Shown: one piece after another, positions 8,975-18,220 of the stretch
Numbering within the stretch: position 1 is the stretch's first letter
How the letters are laid out: each line of letters starts with the position of its first letter
Source of the DNA: Veronia pacifica
Lineage (GTDB): Bacteria > Pseudomonadota > Gammaproteobacteria > Enterobacterales > Vibrionaceae
Direction: 5' to 3'
DNA: 64,000 nt
Assembly: GCF_001707825.1 (NCBI RefSeq)
Contig: NZ_LYBM01000007.1
Coordinates: 1 to 64,000 of the forward strand
The notes under the pieces: generated by a model
What the model was told of the DNA's origin: nothing
Databases searched by the model: none
The model's input: the letters and a program-made list of their open reading frames with translations, nothing else
Made by a program: the position numbers and the translations under genes

Positions 8975-10773
8975 TCACCATGTATTTTCAGTAACTTCTG
9001 GTAAATCACGCTTCTGCGATTGCAACAGCATTTGGGCTCTTAACAGGCGTTCGGGCTGGTCGGGTATTTGCTCCAGTTTCTTGATGACAGGGTCGGAAAT
9101 AGCGCCTGATTGGCTACCGCCTGCTTTTGGGGCGGGACGTTTAGCTTGTGTTCGGTTGGTATCATTGTTTTTTTTGCCTTTGTCGTTCTGTTTTGTTTTT
9201 GACTGATCACTAGATTGATTTTTCTGACTCTGATTGCGATTAGATTGATCTTGCTTATTGCCCTCTTGCTCAGAGGCCAGTTCCCGATTTTTACCCCGGG
9301 TTTTATCGTCTTTAGACCTGGTTGACCTTGGAGCCGCCTGCTTTTTTTGTTCCTGACGTAATTGTTGTTCAGATTTCGGGTTAATAGAGACTTTCTCTGA
9401 CGAGCGTCCAAGCACGTCGAGTAACAGGTTAAGGTTGTGGGCTGCTGCTTCGTGCTGCGGGTTGAACTCGAGTGCCTCTTTGTATGACGTAATGGCTCGA
9501 TCAATGTCGCCAATTCGAACATAGGCATTAGCCAGATTGTAGCGCGTGCTTTTGTCTGAGAGGGGTTCAAGCACACTGACTGCCGCGTGAAATCGACCGG
9601 AGCGATATAACGCAATTGCTTTCCATACTGGATCGGAAAATGAAAGGGCCGCAGTTTCGTAATCTCCAGCCTCGAAATACCGATAACCTCTTTGATCGCT
9701 GTTATCGAAATACATAGATATTGTGTCTTTCGACGCTTTTTCTGGACGTTCTGCATAAGCAGGTAGCGGTGAATACTGCAAAATAATCAGTATTGGCAGT
9801 GTAAATAGTGTGATGCCTTTACGGTACGCGAGAGCGGCAAAACAGAGCAGTGGGATGAGTAACCAAAAACCAGCATTCACTTTTTGGTCAAGATCTTGCT
9901 GCCTTTTATCTTTGTACGCGGCTATCGGTACTTTTGTTAGCCCAATTATCGCGTTCACGTCTTGATTAGTGGCGGAGAAGCTCCTGACGATACCGCCTGT
10001 ATTGGCTGCCAGTGTCTTGAGATTTCTCACCTGCATACGGGAGATGACAGTTCTGGTTTCTTGCAGGTAGATTGATCCGTCAGCATGTCGAACCGGGCCT
10101 CCCTCGGCTGTGCCTACGGCAAGGGCAGATACTCTGATAGCTCTGTCGTCCAACACATCCAAAGCGTCGTCAAGCTCCTTATCACTGATTCCGTCTGTAA
10201 CCAGTATGATATCGGCTTCTTTGAAGCCGGCTTGTTTAATTAAAGCAATTGCCTCTTCAATCCCCTTTGCAGCGTTACTCCCTGAAATGGCATGATGTCT
10301 GGAGAAAGCGCAGGAATAAGAGCGGCTAGAGTCTTGCTATCTTCTGTCAGCGGACTAATAAGGTAGCCGTCCCGGGAATACGCAACCAGACCTGTACTGC
10401 CATCCACCCAGCCCGGTAAGAGATCCAGTGCTTTGAATTTTGCCTGACTGAGCCGGTTTGGCTGAACATCCGAGGTGTACATAGAGTGGGACATATCCAT
10501 GACCAACACTCTGGCTCCAGCAAGCTGAAAGCCCGGAATACTGTTTTTCTCCCAACTGGGTCCTGCCAATGCGATAACAGCCAACAACCAACAAATAGCT
10601 AGTAATTTTCTCGCGAACGAACGCTGTGTTTGTCGCCCCTGTTGAAGTTGTTGAAGAAGATGGGGAGCAATCAATGAACTGACAATAGCTTGCTTTTTCC
10701 TCTTACGAAGTAGATAGGCCATAGGCAGCAAGGCTAGAAACCAGAGAGGGTAGAGAAATTCAAAATCAGCCAC
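8975..10773 (-). pseudogene. VWA-TPR protein (BatB/BatC fusion type), frameshifted
   Basis: Starts at GTG 10773, overlapping the preceding VWA gene. Two N-terminal membrane helices are followed by a VWA domain with MIDAS motif DMSHS. At about 10280-10283 the frame breaks: SPDIMPFQG continues as SNAAKGIEEAIALIKQAGF in the next frame. One extra G in a GGG run would restore 599 residues. The second half has the end of the VWA domain, a membrane helix, tetratricopeptide repeats (RYNLANAYVRIGDIDRAITSYKEAL) and a Gln/Lys/Asn-rich tail. The fusion of BatB-like VWA and BatC-like TPR is common in proteobacteria. It lies 7 bases before batD. Confidence 0.75.
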
Positions 10774-11734
10774 GGCTTTCCCTCGCAAAGATGAGTACTG
10801 CAACCGATATGGCAACAGCGATCCCCAGAGGATAACGAAACAACTCATCGCGAGGACGCCATGATTGAGTAGCTTCAGATACTGGCTCTAGCTTTTCTAT
10901 TAACTGATAAATGGTCTCCAACTCTTCCGGATCACGAGCGCGGAAATACTGACCACCCGTTTTCTTTGCGACGTCTGTGAGTGTTCTTTCGTCGAGTGAC
11001 AAGGCAGGGTTATTGGATGATTGGCGAAAAGACGTTTCTTTTCCGTCGTCTTCAGCTCCCACACCCACGGTATATACAGTGACGTTGTTGCGTTCCGCGT
11101 GGCCAGCCGCCTCAATAGGATTCAACACACCCGAAGTATTTGCACCATCACTGAGCAGGATGACAACACGTTGGTTTGCATTATTATCAATAAAGGTTTT
11201 CGTCGCTATACCCAAAGCCTCACCAATGGCGGTTCTGTCCCCAATCAATCCAAGAACAGCGCGATCCAATTGCTGTATTACGGTATTTAAGTCAAAGGTC
11301 AGGGGGGTCTGCAGGTAGGCATGGTCAGCAAAAATAACTAAACCAAGCCTGTCTCCCTGCCGTCGGGAGATAAAGTCTTTCAACACTGTTTTCACTGCAG
11401 ATAGTCGGTTAATCACCTTATCATCAGCATCTTTCATATCCTCGGTTTCCATGGATCGACTAAGATCAACTGCGATCAGTATGTCTCTATGGTCGATATC
11501 CAGACGAACCGGGTCACCTACCCAAACTGGTCTCGAGATAGCAGTAACCAGTAATAACCAGATAATAGCCATCACCACATAGTTAATATATGAGTCTCTG
11601 GCCTCTTTGCCGAACTCATTGGGTAACCTTGGCATCCTCACTCTTGGTGGCGGAGAAACGGCGGGCAAGACCTTATACAATAGCCAAGGCAGAGGGATCA
11701 GGAGAAGCGAGAAAGGCCAGACAAGTTCAATCAT
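10766..11734 (-). CDS. batA: VWA domain membrane protein, BatA-like
   Basis: 322 residues from ATG 11734 (MIELVWPFSLLL), chosen because it overlaps the DUF4381 stop codon by 8 bases; a longer upstream reading lies inside that gene. Membrane helices flank the protein at residues 3-20, about 50-70 and near the C-terminus. The VWA domain (about 85-270) has a MIDAS Asp-x-Ser-x-Ser in AVDLSRSME and the later LLSDGANTSG. In Bacteroides BatA-type proteins support aerotolerance; in proteobacteria the MoxR-linked operon is tied to envelope stress, with a mechanism still unclear. Confidence 0.88.
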   Translation of the reverse strand: MIELVWPFSLLLIPLPWLLYKVLPAVSPPPRVRMPRLPNEFGKEARDSYINYVVMAIIWLLLVTAISRPVWVGDPVRLDIDHRDILIAVDLSRSMETEDMKDADDKVINRLSAVKTVLKDFISRRQGDRLGLVIFADHAYLQTPLTFDLNTVIQQLDRAVLGLIGDRTAIGEALGIATKTFIDNNANQRVVILLSDGANTSGVLNPIEAAGHAERNNVTVYTVGVGAEDDGKETSFRQSSNNPALSLDERTLTDVAKKTGGQYFRARDPEELETIYQLIEKLEPVSEATQSWRPRDELFRYPLGIAVAISVAVLIFARESRG

Positions 11735-12281
11735 TATCGACCCCCTTTGAGCGTTTCTCCTGGGGGTTGCTGTCTTGCTTAGGTCTGCTTTTTTTAGCTG
11801 GAGGCAGTGCATGCTCGAGCCATATAAGTGCCTGACTTCGGCACACCTCAAAAATTGATTTGTCGACTTCTGCGGCACTGTAATTGGCAGTCATCCAGTA
11901 GTCGATAAGATTGACAAAATTCTTGTGTTCCTCGGGTAAACCATCATCCAGAAAGACTAACCAGTCCGCTTCAGTCAGACCCGCAACCTGCTCTCGGGGG
12001 TAATAACTGAGTGCGGCTTGGCGTAACAGCTCAGTAATTTCGGCAACACCATCGTCTGTGGTAAGCCGATTCATTTTTTTTATTGCTTCTTTTCTGGCAC
12101 TTGGGCCTTTCGGCCGACTGATAACAGGCACAATTTTGCTCAAATGTTTCGATTTATAAAAAACATATGCGATGAGAGCGATGGCAACAATTAGGAACCA
12201 CCACCCCGGCCCCAGTGGCCATATACCCGGCGCATCTGGTAGCTCAATATCAACAATCGGTATCTTTGAAAGATCAGCCAT
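11727..12281 (-). CDS. DUF4381 family membrane protein
   Basis: 184 residues with one strong helix near the N-terminus (GPGWWFLIVAIALIAYVFY, about 25-43) and a soluble cytoplasmic remainder. DUF4381 proteins sit between the DUF58 and VWA genes in MoxR/Bat operons, as here: the start codon overlaps the DUF58 stop codon (TAATG) and the end overlaps the VWA gene. The function is unknown; it probably tethers a complex at the membrane. Confidence 0.85.
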   Translation of the reverse strand: MADLSKIPIVDIELPDAPGIWPLGPGWWFLIVAIALIAYVFYKSKHLSKIVPVISRPKGPSARKEAIKKMNRLTTDDGVAEITELLRQAALSYYPREQVAGLTEADWLVFLDDGLPEEHKNFVNLIDYWMTANYSAAEVDKSIFEVCRSQALIWLEHALPPAKKSRPKQDSNPQEKRSKGVDND

Positions 12282-13225
12282 TAACGCCTTCCATAGCTAA
12301 TGGGTTCCAATTGGTCTAAGTGACGCTGTAACGATTTACTTGCTGATATCTGGTAAAGAGGTATTGAAAGCTTACGGGTATATTCAGTCAGATACTTGAT
12401 GTGTGTATTGTATTGGTGCTGTAGTGCATGTCGTGGCTTTGACGAGGAAAAATCAACTCGGGTCGTACGTTTGTCATCTGTGATATTTTCTACGCCCTGA
12501 AAGGATGTGTAACCCTGTTCAAGAGGGTCTGAAACGTGAACAAAAAAGATCTGATTATGCTTACGTAGCTCGCTTAAAAGACTCTGACTGCTGGGGGTGA
12601 GCGCATAAAAATCGCTGATCACGACAATATCACTGCCTTTGGGACAAAGATAATGAAGCTGTTTGATGGCGACTGACATAATCAGCTTCCCTGCGGTTTG
12701 GTGCAGACTTTCATAGTGTGACGTTATCATCGTATGCATCGCCCGGAGAGGGCCTTCCTGTCGGGCAGTAGGTCGGCAGTCACGCAGTTTATGTCCGTTG
12801 TAAACGACCATGCCCACACGGTCTTTTTCTCTGGCGGCAATCCAGGCAACCAAACTGGCGAAATGAGCGGCTTGAACGGATTTAAGCAAAAGTGTCGACC
12901 CAAAATGCATACTCCCGCTATTATCGAGCAGCAGCATTACCGGTCTTTCTCGTTCTTCTGAGAAAAGTTTGGTGTGCGGTTTGCCTGTTCTTGCTGTTAC
13001 CCGCCAGTCGATTGCTCTAATATCATCACCCGGCTGATATAAACGGACTTCGTTAAAATCCATTCCCCGTCCGATTGTCGCACTCTTGTGTTGTCCTGCC
13101 ATAGAGGACCACAGGCTCTTTGATGGTGTTGACCAATGAACTGCCTGATTTTTATAGGCCAGCAACTCCTCAAGGGTGAGATTAACCCCATCGGCATGGA
13201 GCGGAAGGTCGGCTTTTAGAGTCAT
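12281..13225 (-). CDS. DUF58 domain protein (VWA-like)
   Basis: 314 residues. It has the DUF58 core GRGMDFNEVRLYQPGDDIRAIDW (shown here as GMDFNEVR and DDIRAIDWR), then a degenerate VWA fold with LLLDNSGSMHFGS and VVISDFYAL. No membrane helix. It overlaps the MoxR stop codon by 4 bases, so the two are translationally coupled. DUF58 proteins are regular partners of MoxR ATPases and probably adaptors for metal- or cofactor-dependent assembly (inference from family). Confidence 0.87.
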   Translation of the reverse strand: MTLKADLPLHADGVNLTLEELLAYKNQAVHWSTPSKSLWSSMAGQHKSATIGRGMDFNEVRLYQPGDDIRAIDWRVTARTGKPHTKLFSEERERPVMLLLDNSGSMHFGSTLLLKSVQAAHFASLVAWIAAREKDRVGMVVYNGHKLRDCRPTARQEGPLRAMHTMITSHYESLHQTAGKLIMSVAIKQLHYLCPKGSDIVVISDFYALTPSSQSLLSELRKHNQIFFVHVSDPLEQGYTSFQGVENITDDKRTTRVDFSSSKPRHALQHQYNTHIKYLTEYTRKLSIPLYQISASKSLQRHLDQLEPISYGRR

Positions 13226-14178
13226 GCCGCAGCAACCCTTTGTATTAGCTCATCGATGACTTTTTCTGCCGATACGCCATTGGCCGTGGCCTCATAGGTC
13301 AGTATCAAGCGGTGGCGAAGGACTGAGCGCGCCATTTTTTGCACATCTTTTGGCGTTACAAATTCACGTCCTGCAAGCCATGCATGGGCCCTTGCGCAAC
13401 GGTCCAGTGCAAGTGTGGCTCTGGGGCTGACGCCGAGTTGTAACCACCTGGCAAGTTTGTCGCCATACACACCGGGTTTTCTCGTCGCCATCGTTAACCT
13501 GATGATGTACTGCTCAATTTTTTCAGCCATATGGATGTCGAGGACTTCATTTCGTGCATCAAAGGTATCTTTCTGGCTAATTTTAACGGGCTCTGCTGAC
13601 ACCGTTCCTCTTGCTTCTCCACGATTGATTTTGAGTATGTTCAATTCGCTTTCAGCTTCTGGATAAGCAACATTAAGTTTAAGAAGGAAGCGGTCTAACT
13701 GAGCTTCAGGAAGTGGGTATGTTCCCTCTTGCTCCAGTGGGTTCTGCGTTGCCATAACAAGAAAAAGAGGGGGCAGGGCGTAAGTCTTACGTCCCGCTGT
13801 AACCTGCTTTTCTGCCATTGCTTCCAGCATTGCCGCCTGTACCTTAGCGGGTGCACGATTTATTTCATCAGCTAAAAGCAGTGAGTTAAAGATTGGGCCG
13901 GGCTGAAAGACAAATTCGCCTGTTTCCGGGCGATATATATCGGTTCCAGTGAGGTCAGCGGGCAACAAATCAGGCGTGAACTGGATACGATGGAAACTGC
14001 CCTCGATACAAGACGAGAGCGCTTTAACCGCGCGGGTTTTAGCCAAACCGGGTGGTCCCTCCACCAGTATATGTCCATCGGCCAGTAACGCGACAAGCAG
14101 CTCTTTCACAAGATCTGGTTGCCCCACTATCTGGCTATTCATGTAGTCACTTAAACGCTGAAAAAGAGGCACCAACAT
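13222..14178 (-). CDS. MoxR family AAA+ ATPase
   Basis: A 318-residue AAA+ ATPase and the first gene of the Bat-type operon. Walker A is GPPGLAKT (about residues 41-48), Walker B LLLADEINRA, sensor 1 ATQNPLEQEGTYPLPEAQLDRF, and the lid domain ends with RHRLILTYEA. MoxR proteins act as chaperones for the VWA-domain proteins encoded downstream. The ATG at 14178 lacks a strong Shine-Dalgarno sequence; a Met at residue 13 is an alternative start. Confidence 0.92.
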   Translation of the reverse strand: MLVPLFQRLSDYMNSQIVGQPDLVKELLVALLADGHILVEGPPGLAKTRAVKALSSCIEGSFHRIQFTPDLLPADLTGTDIYRPETGEFVFQPGPIFNSLLLADEINRAPAKVQAAMLEAMAEKQVTAGRKTYALPPLFLVMATQNPLEQEGTYPLPEAQLDRFLLKLNVAYPEAESELNILKINRGEARGTVSAEPVKISQKDTFDARNEVLDIHMAEKIEQYIIRLTMATRKPGVYGDKLARWLQLGVSPRATLALDRCARAHAWLAGREFVTPKDVQKMARSVLRHRLILTYEATANGVSAEKVIDELIQRVAAA

Positions 14179-14968
14179 GGCTGCATTACGTCCGTATTAT
14201 TGTGTTTAGTATGCTCTACCGCTTGTTTGCGAAAGGATTCTGAACGGAGTCCCGAAAACGGTAAAATTTGTAGGATAACAGTCTGAAACTATGAATAGAT
14301 TTTAGGTCGAAAAACAAGCTAGTGTCAGTTGTATCTCTGTGATTTTGAGTATTGTTTACGGCTGAAACTTTGTAGGCCAGTTGTTTCTATTATAGGAAAT
14401 GCAGTCACTAAAGATTAAAAATGCCTATGTTCTAGGTGGCTTACTGATTAATGAATGCCTATAACCAATTGAAAAATATAGATGTAGATTGTTTTTTCCG
14501 ACCGATACCAATGACTCAAGACGTATTGTTTCGTGTCTGTCCTTTTTATAAATGAAAGGGGAAGAGGGGAGTGATGCATTAAGAGTAACTTAAGTCAGGG
14601 ACACAAAAAGAGACTCATAGAGAATAAGGAATGTTAAACGCACCCAATGAAAAATATGTACATAAGGCGCATTGAGTTGTAGCGTTTTTCAGGTATTAAA
14701 ATTAGTCTTAATAGACGGTTGACGATGAACTTCAATCTGATTTGTGAATGGATACTATCGCAGAATAAAAAGAATGCTATCTGGCGTCACATTTTGGACA
14801 GTCAGTATGTGTTGGTGAGATTATATTGTCTACATTGTCAATGAATTGATAGTGCTCGCGGGCGCTATCACTGAACGCAGTCATGGTGAGACGTGTCAGG
14901 GAAGCGATAAATGGCAGGAAAGCCATCCCGTTGATTGTTGAAAACATCAGCAGATCAGAGAGGCATTT
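14179..14968. other. Non-coding gap, about 790 bp
   Basis: Divergent promoter region between the MoxR operon and the 71-codon/V4R unit. A 34-codon frame from ATG 14883 overlaps the start of the next frame but has no independent support. I recognise no riboswitch or RNA gene. Confidence 0.4.
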
Positions 14969-15184
14969 ATGCGCGGCGCATTAGCTGGCAATCGCTCAAG
15001 TAATTCGAGACGAAGACATAAAGTTCATCGTCAAAACAAACAATCATGGTGGCGTTTCACCACAGATTCAGAAGACTCCCGCTCCAACTCTCCTCCCAAA
15101 CTATGTGCAACCACTCTTAATAAGCAAGCCAACGACAGTTCTCCCGATAAATCTATGGGTACCAAACTGGAGGAGCGTAAGTAA
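14969..15184 (+). CDS. Possible 71-residue basic protein upstream of the V4R gene
   Basis: Starts after GAGAGG and ends in TAATG, so its stop overlaps the next start codon. The product is Ser/Arg/Lys-rich (RSSNSRRRHKVHRQNKQ near the N-terminus), with no hydrophobic core and no family I recognise. It may be a translationally coupled leader peptide or a chance frame. Composition argues against a folded enzyme. Confidence 0.3.
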   Translation: MRGALAGNRSSNSRRRHKVHRQNKQSWWRFTTDSEDSRSNSPPKLCATTLNKQANDSSPDKSMGTKLEERK

Positions 15185-15726
15185 TGGCAACACATCCTCC
15201 TGAAATTCCAATTGATGTAGATAGTGAAACTGGTGTGTGGTCAACGGATGGTCAGCCGATGTTATATATTCCGCGTCACTTTTTCATGAGTCATCATTTG
15301 GCCGTAGAAGAGGCGATGGGCCATGAGTTGTATGCAGAATTGCTATATAAAGCGGGATATCAGTCTGCGTACCTGTGGTGTGAGACAGAATCTGCAACTC
15401 ATCAAATACAGGGAGCCCCTGTTTTTGACCACTACATGAAAAGACTTTCAGACCGTGGTTGGGGCAAGTTTTTCATCGAGAGTCTTGATGTCACACAGGG
15501 TAAAGCGCGAATCAGACTAGAGCACTCAGCGTTTGCTTATCATACTGGTAAAGCGGGTTATAAAGTCGACTACATGTTCAAAGGGTGGTTCGCTGGTGCA
15601 ATGGATCAGATCACATCTGGGGTAGGTTTTCCGCTAAAAACTGTGGCAACGCAACTTCAGAGTGAGGCTGAAATTGGAAAAGATTTTGGCCTATTTGAGG
15701 TAAGACCGATAGCGATGAGTGTGTGA
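15184..15726 (+). CDS. DUF5943 / V4R-fold domain protein
   Basis: A 180-residue soluble protein with a strong GGAGG 11 bases before the ATG. The central part (HHLAVEEAMGHELYAELLYKAG, FDHYMKRLSDRGWGKFFIE, DYMFKGWFAGAMDQI) has the layout of 4-vinyl-reductase (V4R)-type small-molecule-binding domains. Close relatives occur in dimethylglycine/betaine demethylation loci of pseudomonads, but none of those partners is in this window. Function unknown; ligand sensing or binding is a guess from the fold. Confidence 0.7.
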   Translation: MATHPPEIPIDVDSETGVWSTDGQPMLYIPRHFFMSHHLAVEEAMGHELYAELLYKAGYQSAYLWCETESATHQIQGAPVFDHYMKRLSDRGWGKFFIESLDVTQGKARIRLEHSAFAYHTGKAGYKVDYMFKGWFAGAMDQITSGVGFPLKTVATQLQSEAEIGKDFGLFEVRPIAMSV

Positions 15727-15805
15727 TCACCCTTACATGCTCACGCTGACAAAAACACCGTGTCTAGCTAAATAAAGCTTATCTGTTTTATTTATCAATA
15801 AAGAC

Positions 15806-15835
15806 AGAGGGATGACTATGAAGTCATCCCTCTTT
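15806..15835 (+). terminator. Strong hairpin terminator
   Basis: Perfect 12-bp stem AGAGGGATGACT / AGTCATCCCTCT with a 4-nt loop, ending in TTT, about 80 bases after the V4R stop codon. Confidence 0.65.
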
Positions 15836-15989
15836 CAAATATGTGGCGCTAATCAAATAATGTTACCTGCATACGGTATGTTGCTATGTAGCTTTGAAGC
15901 ACAAAAAGAGTGTTTTATGTGTTTATTCGATCTTAAATAGCAAAGCAGAGCATCCTTGATATACCTCAGTTCATCAAGATAGCATTTCG

Positions 15990-16778
15990 TTAGTCTTTGC
16001 CTTTTAACTCAACCAGTGTTTCCATCTGAACTTTGGTCTGAATCATAAAGTTGTTGCGCGATACCCTTAATGCTTCAGTGATTGCCGCCAAACTGAGTTC
16101 TGGATTTTTCTGCATGACCATTGCGGCGATAGTTTGTCCCGTTCGACCCACACCCGCTCTGCAGTGAATAATCGGCAACAACTTATCAGGATCAAGCACT
16201 GCTCGGCTTTTCCTCTGAGTGTAAAAATCCTTTTTATCTGAAACGATTGAATTTACCAGAGATACGAGGTTTACGGTCGTACTTGGCGTTATCGTCTGAT
16301 GATCAGGCCAGTTATGAACATGAATGACTGGAATGGTAACCGTTGCTTGGTAACCTGAAATCTCAAGCTCATATATCTTAGCTTCTACGCCATCACCTAA
16401 GTCAACCGTTTTTACGAAGCTTGATTCTGTCTGAATTGAACCATATGTAGCCGACGTTGAGAAATATTCAGGTAGCTGATCGCTATGAATATCTTTATAG
16501 CTTGCAAGCACTGTCAAAGCAGGCGTTCTGTTATCTACAAGCAGCTGAAGCTGAGCTTCCAGCTGGTGGCGGTAAGGATACTGAGTGGCTATGGCAATAT
16601 TTCCACCATTTACTCTGATGAAGTTTGCATTTAAGTCTCTGCGAATACTAGTTTCCAAACTATGGGGAATATTGAATCGGTCTCGTCTTGAATCGTATGG
16701 GATACGTCTCGCTGCACCTTTGATTCCCATCAGTAACTCTGCTTGGGAGGGTTCCTTAGCAGTTACGCCGTCTTGCAT
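15990..16778 (-). CDS. YopH-like protein tyrosine phosphatase
   Basis: A 262-residue PTP. The P-loop is HCRAGVGRTG (C206, R212, CX5R), the WPD loop NWPDH (D159) and the Q-loop RNNFMIQ (Q247). Between these, NRTPALTVLAS, EYFSTSATYGSIQ, LGDGVEAKIYELEI and VPVIHVHNWPD-type strands follow the catalytic domain of Yersinia YopH and Aeromonas AopH closely. Those are type III effectors that strip phosphotyrosine from host focal-adhesion proteins. Here only about 30 residues precede the domain, so YopH's chaperone-binding/secretion domain is absent. GGAG and GAGG lie upstream of the start and an in-frame stop precedes it, so the short form is not an annotation error. No secretion genes are nearby. Confidence 0.85.
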   Translation of the reverse strand: MQDGVTAKEPSQAELLMGIKGAARRIPYDSRRDRFNIPHSLETSIRRDLNANFIRVNGGNIAIATQYPYRHQLEAQLQLLVDNRTPALTVLASYKDIHSDQLPEYFSTSATYGSIQTESSFVKTVDLGDGVEAKIYELEISGYQATVTIPVIHVHNWPDHQTITPSTTVNLVSLVNSIVSDKKDFYTQRKSRAVLDPDKLLPIIHCRAGVGRTGQTIAAMVMQKNPELSLAAITEALRVSRNNFMIQTKVQMETLVELKGKD

Positions 16779-16991
16779 ATTTACCTCAACTCCTGATTTT
16801 ATTGCTTTATCTTACGCTAAGTTTTTACTTATGCATAACAGCACGTTGTTACGGTAGTGAGTATCGTCGATCACTTGAGCAAATCGCATGATTATGTACG
16901 TAATGAATTTAGATACTGTTTTTTTGTCTATTGCCAGAACGAGGGTAAAGAGAGTAATGTGGCGGGCCGAAGAAAGCTGAATAGAACAACT

Positions 16992-17219
16992 ATGAAACGT
17001 ATCGTACTTTACACCGCTCGGCATTGTGCTCACTGTAAATCCGCCCAGCAGTATTTAGAGCAGAAGAAGCTATCCTTTCGCCTTTGTGATGTGAGTACTC
17101 CAAGAGGAAAGAAAGAGCACGCTTCACTTGGCGCGAGGGGTGTTCCGGTTATCAAGGTCGGTGACAAAATTCTCCATGGCTTCTCAGCCAAAGCGTTAGA
17201 GAAAGCGTTGAAAATATAG
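16992..17219 (+). CDS. Glutaredoxin family protein, NrdH-like
   Basis: 75 residues from ATG 16992. The frame is open further upstream, but the fold begins at MKRIVLYTARHC. The redox motif is CAHC (C12, C15) and the cis-Pro segment GVPVIKVGDKILHGF. It is a small cytoplasmic thiol-disulphide oxidoreductase; the electron donor is unknown. The upstream Shine-Dalgarno sequence is weak. It is divergent from the phosphatase gene. Confidence 0.85.
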   Translation: MKRIVLYTARHCAHCKSAQQYLEQKKLSFRLCDVSTPRGKKEHASLGARGVPVIKVGDKILHGFSAKALEKALKI

Positions 17220-18220
17220 AGCCCTTTTCATTACTGGTTTTATCAATGTTGATAACCTTGGTTAATGACTATGTCTCTGTGTCTCCATTACTGAAATACC
17301 AACGTTCAACGCGATATATCGGGGAGATACTGTGTCGTTAACCGATTCTATCCCCAATATAGTGCTGATCAATCTCATTCCAATCGTTGCCCACTCATGC
17401 AGGACAGGGCTTACACAGTATCGCTGTTCTAAAAGAAGAGCGTAATATCAAACCCCATTTCATATCGATACTTTTAACTCATTTATCAGAAGTGCATTAT
17501 TCAAATAAAGGGTCATTGCTACTGATTGAGAACTATGGTCCATCGTCTGAGATGAGCTCTTAATACGCTATATCTCACTAACTTTTATCATTAGTTTCCT
17601 ACTCTAATTTTATACTCGCTTATCGATTGAAGTGGATATCCAACTATCCCTCGAGCTATGTATTGTAAAGAACTTGTTAATTTCTTATCCCGTAATAAGT
17701 CTTTTTTAAATATATATTTAACGACTAATCAGAAACCACAAAGTTATTTTCGGTAGCTTCTTACTGTAATTTTAATCATTGCCTAGTTATCTAGCTATGA
17801 TTTTGCGAGTCATATCACAAATAATACAGTGTAAACTTATGTCAAGAAGTGAATGTCAATGTAAAAGATGTGCAGGTTATCTAAATTCGCAACTGAAATT
17901 AATGCAAATTTACTTTCATTTACATTAACCAATGATTATCAAAGGGTTAAGTGAATTTCTGTTCAATTGCAGGTGTGGTAAGGGTTGAATTGACTATTTC
18001 AGCCCTTTCATACTTTTTGTGATAAATATTATTAGTTTCATTTGAAACATAAGTGATCCTTTACAAGAAATTTAATTGCAAAAATTTTAAATGCGAAAAA
18101 ATTACTTGCCTAAAATCTCATAATTTATTGTTTGAAAGTGATTTTTATCGCACCTATAGTAAGTGTGAGTCGCGGAGACGACAACAATTTGCTAGCCAAA
18201 CTGCCAACGGAGATACGATT
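17220..18220. other. Non-coding gap, about 1 kb
   Basis: AT-rich. It contains a 10-bp inverted repeat (GATACTGTGT at 17326-17335 and ACACAGTATC at 17413-17422) 77 bp apart, with no gene between. The last 200 bases before 18221 are likely promoter and leader of the four-gene array. An in-frame upstream extension of the first array gene exists from 18053 but does not look like protein. Confidence 0.4.

Noticed and set aside
9040-9756. 238-codon minus-strand frame inside the VWA-TPR gene
   Set aside because: It is a shadow of the TPR/low-complexity region in another frame; the translated Lys/Arg/Gln-rich text has no family pattern, while the other frame shows clear TPR repeats.
17326-17422. 10-bp inverted repeat as ends of an insertion sequence
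   Set aside because: Only 77 bp lie between the arms, with no transposase fragment and no target duplication seen.
18053-18220. N-terminal extension of the first array gene
   Set aside because: The other three copies begin at the signal-peptide Met after the same GGAGATACGA leader; the extension is Lys/Asn-rich and would bury the signal peptide.
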